Shown one piece after another: positions 8,246 through 15,496 of a stretch of 64,000 bases of DNA. Origin of the DNA: Sporomusa ovata DSM 2662 (GTDB taxonomy: Bacteria > Bacillota > Negativicutes > Sporomusales > Sporomusaceae); the NCBI RefSeq assembly GCF_000445445.1, contig NZ_ASXP01000003.1:62001-126000 (forward strand), in the 5' to 3' direction. The stretch's first letter is position 1. Each line of letters starts with the position of its first letter. The notes beneath the pieces are model-generated. The model saw nothing but the letters and a program-made list of their open reading frames with translations, did no database searches and was not told where the DNA came from. The position numbers were made by a program, and so were the translations under genes.

Positions 8246-8905
8246 TTACTCAGCAGTTACACTTGTAAGCGGCATTTCCCTGACTTTTTTTGCATAAACA
8301 AATATTCGTCCTTCGAGGTCCTGCTCCTTGACTTTGACCAACTCTCCCCCTACGGCGGCAACTTTCTCAGCGACCCCTTCCATTTCATGGCGGCGTTCAA
8401 CCTCAAATTCGATGTAATGACCACCTGTTTCAACAAATTGCAGGCCCAATTCAACCAACCGTTGGAGGGAATAGGAAAGGCCGCGCGACATGGACAATTG
8501 GTATTGTCCATGATGTTCCGGCAAAATTGCGGCATCTTCGACCCGGCAATGAAGGTTCGTGACGTCGGCTAAATTCAGCCTTTCGACTACTTCCTGACGA
8601 AAGGACAGCCGGCCTTCTGAGGCATCCAGCATACATAGCTTAATATCGGGCCATAATATTTTCAGCGGTATACCGGGAAATCCAGGTCCTGAAGCAATAT
8701 CAATAACCCGGCAGCCGACCGGAAAAGTATTGGGATCATAACAGCTAAGACAATCAATCATCGTACCGGCCATAATATCCGCACTCCAGTTATGAATTCT
8801 GGCGTACAGCAGGTCATAGAAACAAGTCAATTCTTGCAATTGTTTATCACTAAGTTTGATGTTGTAATCCACCGCCATAGCGGCCAATTTCGGGCAAAAA
8901 TCCAT
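8246..8905 (-). CDS. RsmG-like SAM-dependent methyltransferase (paralogue)
   Basis: A 219-residue protein related to RsmG (GidB), the 16S rRNA G527 N7-methyltransferase. The SAM loop VIDIASGPGFPGIPLKIL is near residues 69-86, followed by MLDAS and SMSRG, matching the LD and SRA motifs of RsmG. It departs from the family in the KR and KG motifs and ends with a distinct EFEVERRHEME region. An ATG at 8914 abuts the GAGAGGA site, so the ATG at 8905 (nine-base spacing) is preferred. It follows the second TonB receptor by 37 bp and should be co-transcribed with it under the Moco-type riboswitch. Given the context it may be a specialised methyltransferase rather than the housekeeping rRNA enzyme (inference). 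Confidence 0.78.
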   Translation of the reverse strand: MDFCPKLAAMAVDYNIKLSDKQLQELTCFYDLLYARIHNWSADIMAGTMIDCLSCYDPNTFPVGCRVIDIASGPGFPGIPLKILWPDIKLCMLDASEGRLSFRQEVVERLNLADVTNLHCRVEDAAILPEHHGQYQLSMSRGLSYSLQRLVELGLQFVETGGHYIEFEVERRHEMEGVAEKVAAVGGELVKVKEQDLEGRIFVYAKKVREMPLTSVTAE

Positions 8906-8942
8906 TTGCTCCATTCCTCTCTATTGTTAACTTAAATATTGT

Positions 8943-11246
8943 CTACTGAAATGTCCGCTCAACACGCAGGATAAAGTTCAGTGGAGTACCTGCTTGAACA
9001 TAGTTTGTACCACCATATGCCCAGTACTTTCTGTTAGTTAAATTATAGGCATTGAGCGAATAACGGTAATTCTTAGTTTTATAATAGATAACCCCATCAA
9101 GTGTGGTATACCCATCGAGAGAGCCGTCACTTTTGCTATAAGAGAGCGCCCGATTGCCAACATGAGTTATGCCGCCGCCAAAACCCCATCCTTTCCAGTG
9201 TCCATCCTGAACTTCATATGTACTCCATAGTCTCAGGGTATCACTTGGTATATCCGGTATCCGCGAACCTACAGTATAATAAGAATCCTTGGTAATTTTA
9301 GCGTTGCAGTGTGAATATGCGAGCAGAAAGTTCCAGCCCGGAGAGAGAACATAAGAAACATCTAAATCAAATCCTTTGCTGGTTTGCCGCCCAATCTGGG
9401 CGTATGATTTAGGGTCAGTTGCGGGCGGAAGTGTATAAACCCGATTATTACGATTGATGCGGTATGTCGATAATGTAACACTGGCCCGGTTGCTTAAGTC
9501 AACCTTTACGCCGCCTTCAACCTGGTCACCGGTTTCCGGTTTAAAATGGAAAGTCTTGCCTGCTGTGTTTGTTTGGTTTGACAGGGGTTCATAGTAGGTT
9601 GAACGGCCAACGAACCAAACAACTCCCGGTGATGTTTCATAAGAAAAACCGCTGCGCCAACTGCGCCCGGAAATACTTTCGTAGTCTTCATCATTTAGCT
9701 TATCCTTAGTAAAACTAATACCGGCGGAAAATTTAAGTTTAGGGGAAAGTTCCACAACATCGGAGATATAACTTCCGTAACGATACTCCTTGTCGGGATC
9801 ATCACTAGTCCAACCGCCTTGTTTCCACAGGCCCGGCCAAACAGGGTTGTATATGTCAACGCTCCCTAAATTTCTATTATAATTACACCATGGATTAGCC
9901 CATGTGCTGTAGGACCATGTATAGCCCAAGGTTAAGTCGTGATTTACACCCCAGGCTTTGAATTTACCGTTAGCGGTTGTCTCCCAGGCTCTAGTATCGG
10001 TCGACCCGAATTTTTCGGTCCAGCCTACTTTGTCAATGGTATGGGTACTTGTGTTAACGTAAGCATTGTAGACAAATTCTGAATTAACATAGGTTGTACG
10101 CTTGCTGTAGCCAAGGGCGGTGTGAAGTGTCCAAATATCGTTTACTTTGTAATCTACCCGCGCCTGAAAGTTTCTTGCTATATATGTACCTTTTACATCC
10201 GGATTCACATAGAGTGCATCATAAGGGATCAGACCATATGGTTTATAAATCGTTCCTATTGCCGGCAGGGTTAGATTGGCCGGGTCCAGTCCGTGATGAT
10301 GATGATATCCAGCTTCAAAAGTGTAGGTTATATCTGGCTTTGGTTGTCCCTCTACAACAAAACTGCCGTCAAAACGCTTAAATTTAACTCCCTGCTGGAA
10401 AGAACGATAGTCGGCATTTTGAATAATGGTGCGGGACAGCCATTTTTTATCCTCGGTTAGTGGAATAGACATATCAATATCTTGGGACCGTCCGCCCCAG
10501 GAAAGATAATCTGTGCCAATAGTATAAGACAGGTATGGCAGCGGTTTCTTGGTAACAAAGTTAATCAGTCCTCCTGGCGAACCATTCCCATAAAGCACCG
10601 ATGCCGGACCTTTGAGAACCTCAATCCGGTCAATATTGCCTGTCCATCTGGATAGTGTGGAATCAATATCTGACATGCCATTTACATAGAATGGCGCATC
10701 GAAACCGGAGCCAAACCCCCGGATGGAATATCTTCCTTCATTGTGCCAATAATCAAGGGTTTCGGTGGGAAATACCCCCGCGATATTGGCAAGTGCCTGA
10801 TCAAAAGTCGTTATGTGCTGCTCTTGCATAACCTTCTGACCAATAGAGGTTATGGTTTGCGGCAAGTCTTTGCTTGCAATATCCGATTTACTGCCGGCCG
10901 AGCTATGGGTTATTACATAATTGTTGACTCCTTCGGCATCAGGCTGCTGACCGATGGTTAAGCCTTTCTCCTTTTTCGCCTTGACCTCCACCTCAGCTAC
11001 CGGAACATTCGCAGTCTGCGGCACAGTGGTTGCCGCGACGGCTTTATCATCAACTTTGTTCGCAGCCTGTTGGTCAGTCTCTTGTTCTTGGGCCTGATCT
11101 GATTGTTGTTCGGCAGCGGCAGTCTGAGTTTCTTCCGCTGGCACAGTTTTGACAGCCTCTTCCGCCACTGCTATGCCCGACATGCAGCAGGACAAAACAA
11201 CAGCCAAAGTCAAAACGCCACCCTTCATTCGCTTTGTCTTTTTCAT
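8943..11246 (-). CDS. TonB-dependent receptor, siderophore-receptor type (copy 2)
   Basis: A 767-residue receptor paralogous to 3087-5402. It has a signal peptide ending SGIAVAEEA, an acidic/Gln-rich linker, a plug with LPQTITSIGQKVMQEQ and VLKGPASVLYGNGSPGGLIN, and a barrel ending RVERTFQ. A TTG lies upstream at 11270, but the ATG at 11246 is the better start because GGAGGAGGAG lies just 5' of it. The leader carries a terminator (11338-11384) and a Moco-class aptamer (11443-11531) with no coding sequence between terminator and receptor, unlike copy 1. Expected role: high-affinity outer-membrane import of a metal chelate, repressed when cofactor is abundant (inference from the riboswitch). 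Confidence 0.92.
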   Translation of the reverse strand: MKKTKRMKGGVLTLAVVLSCCMSGIAVAEEAVKTVPAEETQTAAAEQQSDQAQEQETDQQAANKVDDKAVAATTVPQTANVPVAEVEVKAKKEKGLTIGQQPDAEGVNNYVITHSSAGSKSDIASKDLPQTITSIGQKVMQEQHITTFDQALANIAGVFPTETLDYWHNEGRYSIRGFGSGFDAPFYVNGMSDIDSTLSRWTGNIDRIEVLKGPASVLYGNGSPGGLINFVTKKPLPYLSYTIGTDYLSWGGRSQDIDMSIPLTEDKKWLSRTIIQNADYRSFQQGVKFKRFDGSFVVEGQPKPDITYTFEAGYHHHHGLDPANLTLPAIGTIYKPYGLIPYDALYVNPDVKGTYIARNFQARVDYKVNDIWTLHTALGYSKRTTYVNSEFVYNAYVNTSTHTIDKVGWTEKFGSTDTRAWETTANGKFKAWGVNHDLTLGYTWSYSTWANPWCNYNRNLGSVDIYNPVWPGLWKQGGWTSDDPDKEYRYGSYISDVVELSPKLKFSAGISFTKDKLNDEDYESISGRSWRSGFSYETSPGVVWFVGRSTYYEPLSNQTNTAGKTFHFKPETGDQVEGGVKVDLSNRASVTLSTYRINRNNRVYTLPPATDPKSYAQIGRQTSKGFDLDVSYVLSPGWNFLLAYSHCNAKITKDSYYTVGSRIPDIPSDTLRLWSTYEVQDGHWKGWGFGGGITHVGNRALSYSKSDGSLDGYTTLDGVIYYKTKNYRYSLNAYNLTNRKYWAYGGTNYVQAGTPLNFILRVERTFQ

Positions 11247-11337
11247 CTTTTCTCGCTCCTCCTCCTTCAAATTTTTTGCAACGCTCTACACCGGCATTGT
11301 CCTTACTATAACCCTTTTGTCTACCACGAGACGAAAA

Positions 11338-11384
11338 CGAAAAAGATTGCCAGTCACCATCGGAAACGGCTTGGCAATCTTTTC
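11338..11384 (-). terminator. Intrinsic terminator of the leader upstream of TonB receptor 2
   Basis: On the minus strand AAAAGATTGCCAAG pairs with CTGGCAATCTTTTT, followed by CGTTTTCGTC. It is the same expression platform as at 5613-5663 and lies 58 bases after the aptamer. The stem is conserved while a loop base differs, consistent with selection for structure. Confidence 0.8.
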
Positions 11385-11442
11385 GAATTAGTGCATAGGG
11401 GAACAAACAGACATAAAGCTTGCACTTGTCCGCTAAATTGCG

Positions 11443-11531
11443 CTCCTTTCCAAACGGGAGGCATAACCGTTTCCAATTATGCCCATAGGCCAACCACCAT
11501 TCTTGTAGAGTGAGGTACTATTGGCTCGGAG
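11443..11531 (-). promoter_or_regulatory. Moco/Tuco-class riboswitch aptamer, copy 2
   Basis: It has the same 89-base architecture as copy 1: outer CTCC/GGAG helix, GAGCC, a short second helix, hairpin GGCATAA/TTATGCC, then TCCCG and TGGAAAGG. Differences from copy 1 are few and lie mainly in the short P3-less loop. It should sense molybdenum or tungsten cofactor and switch the receptor-methyltransferase operon through the terminator at 11338. Confidence 0.82.
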
Positions 11532-11571
11532 TTTACTATTCAATTCAATATCTAAAGAACTTCAGCATTTA

Positions 11572-11667
11572 CTAGCTACTGGATTTGTGGGCTCTTTCCA
11601 CCTTACCTTTACACATGCCGCACGACATGCCCTCAATTTTTAATACTGTTTGTTCAGACTGGCTCAT
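11572..11667 (-). pseudogene. HMA-domain metal chaperone remnant, copy 2
   Basis: The frame encodes MSQSEQTVLKIEG and MSCGMCKGKVERAHKSSS, then TAG: 31 residues in place of the roughly 68 of a CopZ-type domain. It keeps the CxxC metal motif and a GGAGGGAG ribosome site but lacks the second half of the fold. It lacks the early stop of copy 1 but has an internal deletion after KVERA. Expression as a short metal-binding peptide cannot be excluded. Confidence 0.65.
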
Positions 11668-11700
11668 TGTTTTCAACTCCCTCCAATTTTTTTATTATTT

Positions 11701-11723
11701 GTCACCCGAAAAACGGATTTGAC
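11701..11723. promoter_or_regulatory. Conserved imperfect palindrome upstream of HMA remnant, copy 2
   Basis: GTCACCCG and CGGATTTGAC arms match the palindrome at 6006-6028, with one change inside. It lies 34 bp 5' of the HMA remnant start and probably belongs to the promoter of the receptor operon. Confidence 0.4.
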
Positions 11724-11844
11724 AACAAACAGTTAATTTGCTAAATTTACCGTGCTTAAATCAACATCATATAACTTATTTTTATTTTAATTTCAATTAT
11801 TTTTGTTTTTCTTAGCTTATTCTATATTATTTTGTAATTTTATT

Positions 11845-11893
11845 ACAAGTAGGTATTTTTATGTAACATACTAATATAAAAATACCTACTTGT
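11845..11893. repeat. 18-bp perfect inverted repeat
   Basis: ACAAGTAGGTATTTTTAT and its exact complement are separated by 13 bases. No U-tract logic favours a terminator, and the arm recurs singly at 12354-12373. It may be an operator, or the terminal inverted repeat of a small mobile element spanning 11.85-12.37 kb. Confidence 0.6.
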
Positions 11894-11984
11894 GTAAGAA
11901 TGTGCATACTTAATGGTGAGGAGTTTTACTTTTGGCATTGCCACAAAAGTAACAAAAGGTCTAGGCCCCAAGCGACTAAAAGCT

Positions 11985-12071
11985 GAAAAGCCGGGCGATA
12001 TTCCTAAAATCCGTAAACTCACTTACACTCAAACATTACGGATTTTTTAACGGAATACCGCCCGGCTTTTC
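11985..12071. repeat. Large palindromic element
   Basis: GAAAAGCCGGGCGATATTCC pairs with GGAATACCGCCCGGCTTTTC (one bulge), with an inner helix AAAATCCGTAA/TTACGGATTTT. The total folded length is about 87 bases. It is followed by a GC-rich stutter at 12099-12154. It resembles an interspersed, non-coding palindromic repeat rather than a gene. Confidence 0.55.
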
Positions 12072-12353
12072 TCCTACGGAACGCTTTTTCCGGCAAAGGT
12101 ACGGGACGAGGCACAGGGCACGGGGTGCGAGGCACGAGGTACGAAGTACGGGGTCACCTGTGCCGGGTTTTGTACTTGACACCCCTTGTATTATAAAGCC
12201 TCCGCGACTCTCATATCTTAACATAAAATCTCATATAAAAATAAGAGCCGCAAGTGGATCAATAAATCGCTTAATAGAAATCGTATCGTTACGTACGTGA
12301 TAGAAAACTTATACTTGAACTTATATTCCTAGGTACTTTTGTATTAGTAGGTT

Positions 12354-12373
12354 ATATAAAAATACCTACTTGT
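12354..12373. repeat. Third arm of the ACAAGTAGG repeat
   Basis: TATAAAAATACCTACTTGT repeats the right arm of the palindrome at 11845-11893. The left partner here is only partly recognisable (AGGTACTTTTGTATTAGTAG), so this may be a decayed second palindrome. Confidence 0.5.
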
Positions 12374-12668
12374 AACAAATTACCTTTTAATGTATTATTT
12401 GTTGTAAACACAAACAAATATAAACATGTTCAATAGCATAATTGATTTTGTTATGTTGGGTTAAATCTGTTATTGTTGCAAATCAATAGTTGTATCAAAT
12501 TATTAGTAGCTTAATATATACAAGTTTTTAGAAGATTTTAGACCGCATAATAACTAGTTGTAGAAACCACTACAGTTCACAAGTTACAATTTTTCTTACT
12601 ACTTATAAAATTAGGATAATTCTGCGATAAGCAGTGTTACCAAAAAATCTATGAAGGGAGGGAATAAT

Positions 12669-12863
12669 GTGACAAAGCTGTTGTTTGAAGAACCTGAAAT
12701 TACTAAAGTCGGTAAGATGGAAGAGTTAGTTGGTGGAGACGGGGACAGTGATAATGTAGACGGGAGTGGTTACTACACTTCTTCACAATGCAATAAAGAT
12801 TGTCAGCAATATCCATGTCCAAATCCCCACAACTGTCCCTACGGTGACGCTCAGCCTTTATAA
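12669..12863 (+). CDS. Lasso-peptide-type RiPP precursor with cysteine-rich tail
   Basis: A 64-residue peptide. The GTG at 12669 is preferred over the ATG at 12651 because GGGAGGG lies six bases before it. The leader fits the lasso recognition motif YxxPxLxxxGxxxxxTxG in a relaxed form: Phe6, Pro9, Ile11, Gly15, Val21, Gly23. If cleavage follows Gly22, the core is 42 residues starting GDGDSDNVD, with Asp9 available for a nine-membered macrolactam ring to Gly1. The tail carries four Cys (41, 45, 50, 56) in QCNKDCQQYPCPNPHNC, giving up to two disulfides. The core is much longer than typical lasso cores. The Asp/Gly-rich start also resembles a calcium-binding loop. Neighbours B2, cyclase and B1 support the assignment. 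Confidence 0.75.
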   Translation: MTKLLFEEPEITKVGKMEELVGGDGDSDNVDGSGYYTSSQCNKDCQQYPCPNPHNCPYGDAQPL

Positions 12864-12906
12864 AGAGAGTTTTCGTCAAACTATTTTACTAGAGTCTGCA
12901 TCGCAC

Positions 12907-12942
12907 GGCACATGCTACCAGTAATCTCCGGCAGCATGTGCC
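12907..12942 (+). terminator. Hairpin between precursor and biosynthetic genes
   Basis: GGCACATGCT and AGCATGTGCC form a perfect 10-bp stem with a 16-base loop, 44 bp after the precursor stop. There is no U-tract, so it more likely protects the precursor transcript or causes partial attenuation, giving more precursor than enzyme, as is common in RiPP operons (inference). Confidence 0.5.
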
Positions 12943-13054
12943 ATAATCAATTCGTCCCGTAGGTTCTCTTCGGGCAAATGGGGTTGGTAAAAAGTGCGCT
13001 ATTTTAATCAGTTGTGGCTTTAATACCCTGTATTTTTGAAATGAGGTGGTTGAC

Positions 13055-13531
13055 ATGAAATATGCACAATTATTAATTACCGGTCAATCCACAATTATTG
13101 ATGTACCGGCTATCAATTTTATTCTAAAAACCAGAATTCTTTTCACTACTCTCTACTTATTGCGCCTTTACAAAAAGAAAGGCGCTACCGAGGCCATTAA
13201 TTTTTTTAAAAAAATACAACCTTACAGGAAATATAATTTTTCTAATGAAATTCAAGAGCATTTGTTTGCAAGAACTATTGTCTCTTGGACTCAAGTTTTC
13301 ATTAATCTAATTCATAAAGAAGCCTTATGCCTAGAACGATCTATCGCGATTTGCGCGTCTTTAAGATACTTAGGGCTTCAATCACAAGTTATAATTGCCC
13401 GAAAAGCGACAATGAACGCTTCGCTGCGCTTCGAATTCCATGCTTGGGTTGAATTATGTTGTTTACCAATTAATGACGTACTACCGGCAAAAACCAAATT
13501 TACGGAAGTATACCGGATTCCCGAGAGGTGA
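13055..13531 (+). CDS. Lasso peptide biosynthesis B2 protein (leader peptidase)
   Basis: A 158-residue transglutaminase-like cysteine protease of the lasso B2 family. Cys92 lies in CLERSIAICASLRYLG, His129 in EFHAWVE and Asp141 follows; together they form the expected Cys-His-Asp triad. It removes the precursor leader, guided by the B1/RRE protein. The ATG at 13055, preceded by GAGGTGG, is preferred over an upstream GTG. The gene is intact and ends 4 bp before the cyclase ATG, so the two are translationally coupled. Confidence 0.85.
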   Translation: MKYAQLLITGQSTIIDVPAINFILKTRILFTTLYLLRLYKKKGATEAINFFKKIQPYRKYNFSNEIQEHLFARTIVSWTQVFINLIHKEALCLERSIAICASLRYLGLQSQVIIARKATMNASLRFEFHAWVELCCLPINDVLPAKTKFTEVYRIPER

Positions 13532-13535
13532 AAAA

Positions 13536-15244
13536 ATGAATTATTATGAAGATATTTACAATGAATATGATGTTATTTCCACTACTCCGACTCTTGATTT
13601 ACAAGTAAAGGGAATGATTTGGTCTAGTTATACAAACCAAACAAAATCTCTTGTTCATTTACTAATTAATAAAGACAAAAAAAAAGCAGCAATTGAGTTG
13701 AAACAATTGTTTCAAAACGTAGGTTACTCTTGTCTAAAAGATATAGATGGAGCCTATGTAATGGGAATGCGGAGTATGGGAACACAGTATTTATATAAAA
13801 GTTTATTATGTAAAACCTCCTTGTATTATAGGATGATAGGTCATAAATTAATTTGGTCTACCAATCCACTAAAATTATTAGATGACTCAAAGTCGGCTTT
13901 GCAACAGGTGGATAGAGCTTCCTTATTATTAACGTGTTTGGGAGAATCGGTATTACCGGATAAATCTCATTTTATGGATATTTACCGCTTACCGGCAGGG
14001 CATCTTTTAATTTTTAAAGCCGGGAAAATAAATCATATCAGAATTGACAAGCTAACTGTAACCAATATAGTGAAAAAATCCGCTATATCTGATTATGCCG
14101 ATCAAACCCGTCAAATATTACATGATACTTTAAAAAGACGAATTGGTTCATTAGGCAAAAATATCGGCGTTTTATTAAGCGGCGGGATAGATTCATCAGT
14201 TGCTCTTTATATGCTCAAGGAAGCAGGCGTAAATGTATCTGCATATCATTGGTCTTTTCCTAATATTAAATCCGCTGATGAATCTTATTACGCACGCATT
14301 GTAACCAATCATCTAAATGTTCCTTTGCATGAAATTGATGCAACTTTCTTAATTGAATCCAGTTTATATTTGAAAACAGACTGGGAATTTCAATTGCCGT
14401 ACAATCATAGTTTTTATAGGTTGTTTGAAATAACAAGAGATCTATGCCTTTCTAATAATATCAATATTTTATCTGACGGAAGTCTGAGCGACGCCTTTTT
14501 TAGTATGAGAAAATCGGAATTTAAGCAAATCAGCTTCCGAGCGTTATTAAAAACATTATCCATGCGGGAAGCTATTATTTTTACCCGTGAAAAAATGGGT
14601 ACTGTTTTCTGTGCAGATCAACCGAAGTGTTGTCAAAACATATTTCCCCGGATGTTATGGTATGAAAATTATTTAACTGATTCTGCAAAGAAATCAATTC
14701 AATATTATTATAAATCAGTAAAACCACCGACAGATCCCACCAATTTTTTTACCGATGCTTTGATAATGAAACACATGCGGTTTTGGAATCGCATCTTTTT
14801 GAGTCTCATAGGATGAATATGTTTCATATTTTTGCAAGTCGGGAAATGATGGAATTTTCTTTGGCGTTGCCGTTGTGTTACCGTCTAATGCCTGTCGGCG
14901 GTCAATGGATAGAAAAACCAGTTTTACGATATGCCTTCATAGGCTTGTTACCCAAAGAAATTATTTCCCGAAACCATCGACAATTGCAAAACGCAATGGA
15001 TGAAGAGTATGTAATAAAAAACTCAAAACAAATTGCTTCCTTATTATTGGATAATTCATTTTTATCAGCTTTTGGAATTATCGATTGTCAAAAACTTTCA
15101 GAAATGTTCACTAATAAACATTTAATCGCAAAGGCGGCTACCGGCCTTATATGTTGTTGCATGACCGAATTATGGTTAAAAAGTATATCTAATCATTTTA
15201 ATTTAAATTCAGCAAATTCGGAAGCGAGGGCTATGCATGTTTAA
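13536..15244 (+). pseudogene. Lasso macrolactam synthetase (Asn-synthetase-like cyclase), frameshifted
   Basis: The lasso C protein activates the ring Asp/Glu by adenylation and closes the macrolactam. The first frame (13536-14816) holds an N-terminal glutaminase-like fold without the catalytic Cys, and the ATP PP-loop LLSGGIDSS near residues 213-221. At about 14777-14786 the run TTTT shifts the frame; the conserved C-terminal part (ESHLFESHRMNMFH, FASREMMEFSLALP) continues in another frame to 15244. One lost T restores the reading HMRFLESHLF. The repaired protein would be about 569 residues, normal for the family. It is either a true frameshift or a sequencing slip in a homopolymer; decay downstream favours the former. 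Confidence 0.8.
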
Positions 15245-15494
15245 ATTGCGAAAAGAAATAAAAGTTTCCCGGTTATATGGTGATATGATGCTGTTAGATA
15301 CTCGAAATGGAACATGCTTTAACATCAATAAAACTGGGCAAATATTTTGGGATGAATTGTTATCAGTTAATAATGAAGAAGAAATAATTATAAATATTTC
15401 CCGAAAAATTAATAGATCTTCTTCAGAACTAGTAAATATATCTCTTCGCCACTTTAAAGATGAATTGATCAAAAACGATTTAGTCGAAATATAA
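15237..15494 (+). CDS. PqqD-like RiPP recognition protein (lasso B1)
   Basis: An 85-residue PqqD-family protein: beta strands KVSRLYGDMMLLDTRNGTCF, then NINKTGQIFWDELL and the helical part SLRHFKDELIKNDLVEI. PqqD/RRE domains bind the conserved leader motif and deliver the precursor to the B2 protease. The ATG overlaps the last eight bases of the cyclase gene, showing operon coupling. The gene is intact. Confidence 0.85.
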   Translation: MFKLRKEIKVSRLYGDMMLLDTRNGTCFNINKTGQIFWDELLSVNNEEEIIINISRKINRSSSELVNISLRHFKDELIKNDLVEI

Positions 15495-15496
15495 AT

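Larger units (their letters stand above)
11310..11723 (-). repeat. Duplicated leader module, copy 2
   Basis: The second copy of the block at 5592-6028: palindrome, HMA remnant, Moco-class aptamer and terminator, all in the same order and strand. Here it feeds directly into the receptor gene. Its HMA remnant is shorter, which accounts for the length difference. Confidence 0.85.
11724..12668. other. AT-rich intergenic region with repeats and no convincing gene
   Basis: This stretch separates the minus-strand receptor operon from the plus-strand lasso cluster. It holds an 18-bp inverted repeat (11845-11893) with a third arm at 12354-12373, a large palindromic element (11985-12071) and a GC-rich tract of short GGCACGAGG/GTACGAAG-like units (12099-12154). 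The single 62-codon frame in it follows the repeat and shows no family resemblance. The promoter of the lasso precursor must lie in its right-hand part, but I could not place a clear -35/-10 pair. Confidence 0.6.

Noticed and set aside
12036..12224. Minus-strand 62-codon frame in the repeat region
   Set aside because: The frame follows the palindrome and the GC-rich stutter and resembles no protein family.
12669..12863. Precursor as a simple EF-hand or dockerin-like calcium-binding protein
   Set aside because: DGDSDNVDG resembles a calcium loop, but there is no helix pair, and the leader motif with adjacent lasso enzymes gives a better explanation. Calcium binding by the product is not excluded.
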